This document shows positions 59,820 to 64,000 of a DNA stretch of 64,000 nucleotides, in pieces (within the stretch, counting starts at the first letter, position 1; the number at the start of each line of letters is the position of its first letter). Made by a program: the position numbers and the translations under genes. The stretch is from Porites lobata (Eukaryota > Cnidaria > Anthozoa > Scleractinia > Poritidae). The stretch is taken from positions 1,089,501 through 1,153,500 of the forward strand of contig CALNXK010000031.1 in the NCBI GenBank assembly GCA_942486035.1, read 5' to 3'. Under the pieces are notes generated by a model. That model was not told where the DNA came from. It did not search any database and saw only the letters and a list, made by a program, of their open reading frames with translations.

Positions 59820-62055
59820 AGAGGATTTATTTGTTGATGAGTCACTCTAGTAAATTCCAGTATTGGCTTTACCTAAACACTTTCAGTCATGTGTGCCACA
59901 CTTCACAGGATGGAAGATTTCAATAAGGAAGAGGTTTATGCCTACAACACTCCCATTTACACACATCCTCCCTCCCCACCCTAACCACTATTTTAGTGGA
60001 GACTTGGGAACCCTTTCATTAGGGACTCCATAATGTAATGCCACAAAGGTTGCTAAACAAACTCTTGTGTTTTTGTTGTTTTTTTGTCATAAAGCGCAGA
60101 AAAACTGGCTGCTCTGACCTGCCAAGCCTTATATGGTAGGTAGAGCTCAAGTAAAAATAAATAAAATAATAAATTGGCGAGAGACCCTAGAATAGCTGAT
60201 GCTTTTTATTTTAGAATACGAGGTATGACAGCCATTCCCTTCTGACCGATCGAGTTAGTGAATGATCTTTGACTTACCCTAGGCCCTCCCAGAGAGTCGC
60301 TATTTCAAAATTTTACGACAAAGAATACCTGCTGACTCCCCCTTCCAAATTTTGCTCCGCGGTCCCCGACCTAGTGTAGCCGAAAGGATACAAATCGTTA
60401 ACTGCAAAATAATATTCTAAAAGGGCACGATAGGCCAAGCGCGACACTGCATATGTTAGCTCTCGCTTAAAAGATCGTTTTAAAGCGAGATGTACTAAGA
60501 TCGTTGATAAATTGTCCCAAACGACGTCGCAGTAGTGGTCGAATCAACCCTTTTCAAACCAATACACTTGTAAGTTTTAATACTCCCCCACCCCCCGCCC
60601 CCTCTCTGCATTTCAGACCACGTGATTTACGCCATGGGAGTTTGGCCCTGTGTCGCGGAAAGCGCCAAATTTGAACGAAACAGTTCTCTAGGGTGCCATC
60701 ACATGATCTGTGAGAAAGCAAACGTACAAGCTAATAAGTCTCATAGGTGTTATGGGCTCATATTCGTGAAAAATATATTTGCAGATAATTTGGTTAGTGT
60801 TTGGTCATTGGATAATATACTCCACGAAAAGATTAACTATAATTTACCTTGAGTATTGTAAAAAAGCGGCGCCTACATTTTACCAGAAAATCACTCATTG
60901 AATTGTAAACAACACAAAATAATTAAACAATGCTCTCATTTATCAAAGCCAAAATTGTACATAGTTTACTTCTTTACGCTTTTTAATCACCAGGTAACTT
61001 AAGAAAAAACAAACAAATAAACAAACAATTCAGTAAAGTGTAGCCAACCTTGAAAAACGAACTTTTATATAACCCTTTCACTGCCAATTTAGCCAAAAGC
61101 AAATTTCAACCAGATGTTCCAATTTCATTTTCTCAAATTTTGAAAATCAAATAGCACCAAGTGTAAGTACAGTCAGAGAGATTTCATTTGAATGTGATCA
61201 TATCATAGGATTTTGTCCGCAGACTCAAACGGTAGAGTCACCTCAAAAAACTCCATCAAACACTCTGGCAGTAAAAGGGTTAAAAAATGTAAGTTAGCGC
61301 AGGAGGAACGAAATCGAACGTAACTGAGGGAAAAGAACTGACAACAAACTCACTTCGCATATGTACTTAATGGGTCCTCAATAATAGAACCCACGCGTTA
61401 GTCACAAGAAGAGATCAGAGAGGCGAGCCCTGGCCTGGCCCAACAACTAAGAGACTGCGCCGTCCCTGATCAACCATTAGAGCATAGTTATTAGAGGAGA
61501 CTGGTTATGAAGAGCGGCAAACATCAGTGATAAAAACAACAGTGCTGCAGTTTACGTTCAAAGCACCGTGAAAGTGCACAATCCTTTGTTTTCTGTTGGC
61601 AAATTGTTACGGAATAAATTAATGCAACGTTTTTATTGGTCAATACAATCAAAATGATAGGAATTCTTTTGAACGTTGTGCACTTTCAGGTCCACAAAAA
61701 CATATAACAAAGGAGTCTGACGGGTTTCATAACCATTCCACTCAATTAACTATGATTAGAGTTAAGAATGATTTGACTGACAGAGTTCATAAACTAATAA
61801 AAGTTAATTGCTTTTTTTCTCGATCTTTTCATTAATCTCTTGGATGCCTTGTTGAACGATGTAAATACCTGTGGTCTTAAATGTAATAGATAACAGTAAT
61901 AATTTTTTCCGTCTTAGATTATATGGGCATTTAAAAGGATGTTCGATCAAATTTGGTCTCACAATTATAGAACATAAAATACAGATGCAGGTTTTGCCGG
62001 CTTAATCGGATGCTTCTAGTAAGTTTTACGCTTACTTAAAATCCTGATGCCTGAC
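59820..62055. other. Third copy of the inter-gene spacer
   Basis: From about 60045 it follows the A/A' and B/B' spacers ('aaaaactggctgctctgacctg', 'ttagctctcgcttaaaag', 'aaataattaaacaatgctctc'), ending at the last exon of C'. The presence of its left half implies that a plus-strand partner of C' once stood to its left, but no such exons are visible between 57.2 and 59.8 kb. Confidence 0.6.
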
Positions 62056-62480
62056 TTATTTGTATCTAAAACTTTGTTTGTAGTAAGGATTGTAGGGTGG
62101 TGCACTAGGCTGAATTTCACCATAGCTTGGCGGAGGCGATTCGTAACGTGGGGGTATGCCCGTCAGCTGCATAGAGGTGCCAGGTTCAAGGACGTAAGGA
62201 GCCTTGTAGGGTTGAGGTTGCGGGCTATGCACTATTGAGCTGGGTGCTGTTGGTGGAATTCCTCGTCCAAAGCCTTCAGTCCTTGCAGTGGTCTTTGGGA
62301 TTCTTTCCCTCTTGAATAATTTCACCGCAATCAAAATAATCAAAATAATCACAACAATGAAACCAATTACCCCCAAAACAATGCCAGCAATAACACCAGC
62401 AGACATTCCACTTTTGTTACTACCTTCAGCTTTTTCATCTTTGTCCTTCGGAATGTCTGTGCTTCCGGGGGCTCTTTTCC
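62056..62480 (-). CDS. CACHD1-like gene, copy C', last exon
   Basis: The acceptor precedes 62480 and the frame stays open to the stop at 62056. It encodes the juxtamembrane linker, the helix (about 'AGVIAGIVLGVIGFIVVIIL', three residues longer than B' by an 'ILI' repeat) and a tail with PPPSYGE, PSAPPY and NPYYK intact. Earlier exons must lie beyond 64000; the minisatellite at the right edge corresponds to the intron upstream of this exon. The lack of frame damage contrasts with A'. Confidence 0.8.
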
Positions 62481-62526
62481 CTGTAAATAAAAGGAAAAAA
62501 GGTCAAACTATTACAATTTGCCCATG

Positions 62527-63335
62527 TAGCATTTATAGCGGAGCTCCTCGCGCGGCGCGAGGCGCCGCCCGTGGGCGGAGCGCCATAGCTAAGGAAATGT
62601 GGTAATCTACCCATCCAAGAAAATTTGGTAATCACGTGACGGTACACCGAGCGAGCGAGCGATCGAGCGACCGTCCGTCCGCACCACAGGCATACCAATG
62701 TAAAATAACTCAATCAACAGGTATGGCAAACCAAATGCGACTCAAGGTTTTATTTAGAAGAAAAAACAACAACAAAGTCGTGCCTTTTTCGGCGTTATTT
62801 TTTATGTTTACATTAACGTGGACAACAGAGAAAGAGCTAGAGCGAGTTATTGAAAACAAAGGAGATGAATTTCGTAGGAAAAACAACATGGAAACTCAAA
62901 GCGGGGGTGAGAAAATGAGAAATGCTAGCGACCAGCAAGGTGAAAATGAGCGGCAATGAAAAATAAAAGCGAACATGAACACAAGAAACAAAATATTGGG
63001 TAAGCACATACGACAATTCCTCCATAAAAACTAATGTGTAACTACTGTAGGAAGTGTGACGTTTTAGTCGTACAAAACAGCGTTGTAGTCGTGCAAAACA
63101 ACAACAAGGGAAAGACAAAAAAGCGTGCTGCACGTGCAAATTTGTCTTTTGCTAATTAGAAGAAAAAGTGTGCTGCACGTGCATTTTGTTTTTTTGCTAA
63201 TTAGATGTATTAGTCTTGAAGCCATTTTCATTGTCGTCCCCGTTTACCATTACACGAATTAATTTTCTTTTGTTTACACGTATTATTAACCAGAGCTTCG
63301 CTTTTAGCCCTGGCTAAATCGATATATTATAGCGA
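62527..63335. mobile_element. Insertion in the C' intron with GC-rich left end
   Basis: A' and B' read 'tttgcccata.taggctttgctataatg' after the exon. C' diverges at 62527 with 'tttatagcggagctcctcgc' and a 'gcgcggcgcgaggcgccgcc' stretch, and rejoins near 63336 ('gtgtactatgtattaacgttagtgtag'). It contains 'cgagcgagcgatcgagcgac' and a duplicated segment of about 57 bp around 63124-63205 ('gtgctgcacgtgca'). A 107-aa ORF at 62636-62959 is not recognised. Confidence 0.55.
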
Positions 63336-63594
63336 GGTGTACTATGTATTAACGTTAGTGTAGAGCGGAACCTGGGAACCCCTTACCAATTTGCATTTTT
63401 GCAACCTTACTCTAAATTACAATCCGAAAGTTATTACTCTATTGCCAATATTAATTCGTAGTTTAGACTATATTTTGCTCAACAGGATGTCTTTTAAATA
63501 TACTTTCTAAATTCTGCCCTTCGCTAGCATGCTTGAAGAACAACCTCTTTAAATAGATTTTCGTAACATGAGTAAAGGTTAAAACCATTAACAA

Positions 63595-64000
63595 GGCCTG
63601 TGACGTAAGGATGGAAATACAAATGTCGATGTGGAAAAAGAGATACATGAATTTGCAAGTGCAGATATAATACAAAGGGCAATGATGGTGCAGATTTAGT
63701 AAATATGAATGTGTAGATACTAAAGCAAAGTAGTAAAGATGAACGCGCAAGCGCGGTGAGGCTGTGGGCACAGAGGCAGCAGAGGTGAAGTGTAGGTGTG
63801 GAAGAAAACGCAGAAGAGAACACGTATAGGTGTTGGGACAAAAGTAGTATTACCAACGATAGAAGTTCAGTTATGGGAGCAGAAGAGGTAAATATGAAAG
63901 TACAGCTGCTGAGTAGAGCAACATAGACTGAAATTCAGGTTTGGAAGCTGAGTTGTAAAGATGTAAGTGCAGATCTGGAAGCAGAAACAGTATGGAAACA
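63595..64000. repeat. Degenerate minisatellite of about 33 bp (C' intron, cut by window edge)
   Basis: Same family as 13200-14330 and 35750-36850, in the same intron position relative to the last exon. Minus-strand ORFs in it are not genes. Confidence 0.8.

Overview
The window looks like nuclear DNA of an animal, most likely a cnidarian (anthozoan, perhaps a stony coral). It has GT-AG introns, AT-rich non-coding DNA, many foldback and terminal-inverted-repeat (TIR) elements, a LINE 3' end and a Crypton-like recombinase fragment. The phylum is inferred from the style of the repeats and genes; no rRNA or mitochondrial marker confirms it.

The main content is a cluster of duplicated genes for a CACHD1-like membrane protein: signal peptide, von Willebrand A domain, two Cache repeats, a Cys-rich segment, one transmembrane helix and a cytoplasmic tail. 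Copy A (+, 2826-8649) enters from the left edge, is open in every exon and has a long tail with tyrosine and proline motifs. Copy A' (-, 17765-11455) is a 5'-truncated pseudogene. Copy B (+, 19846-25534) is a pseudogene of A, cut inside a Cache exon. Copy B' (-, 57146-34491) is complete: 13 exons, 1139 codons plus stop, and a short tail with PPxY and PSAP motifs. Copy C' (-, 62480-62056) is the last exon of a further gene that continues past the right edge. A with A', and B with B', are convergent pairs joined by homologous spacers, so the locus arose by duplication of a tail-to-tail block. A 1.8-kb mosaic of mobile DNA (18075-19846) lies at the joint between the blocks.

Because the blocks are paralogous, each serves as the empty site for insertions in the other. 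This defines several elements: two related elements with a 'tagtatatac' end plus a side hairpin (9001-9712, 14384-15161); a 1220-bp TIR element with a 13-bp target duplication (38231-39450); a tRNA-like foldback with a 9-bp duplication (23862-24405); a 5.5-kb insertion holding a 73-bp tandem array and a nested inverted repeat (26881-32351); a Crypton-like insertion (32413-33598); and a 5'-truncated LINE (19112-19688).

The most unusual element is in intron 1 of B' (about 50764-53430). It has long inverted repeats of about 460-480 bp, no visible transposase, and three small same-strand ORFs that resemble small accessory or structural ORFs of Polinton/adintovirus-like elements. Two other fragments (18672-18896 and 43620-43380) share the sequence just inside its right inverted repeat but carry a different ORF end. 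They may be remnants of a larger relative.

The left 2.8 kb holds an inverted-repeat element (about 350-2010) and a decayed RecQ-like helicase fragment (2580-2160, -).
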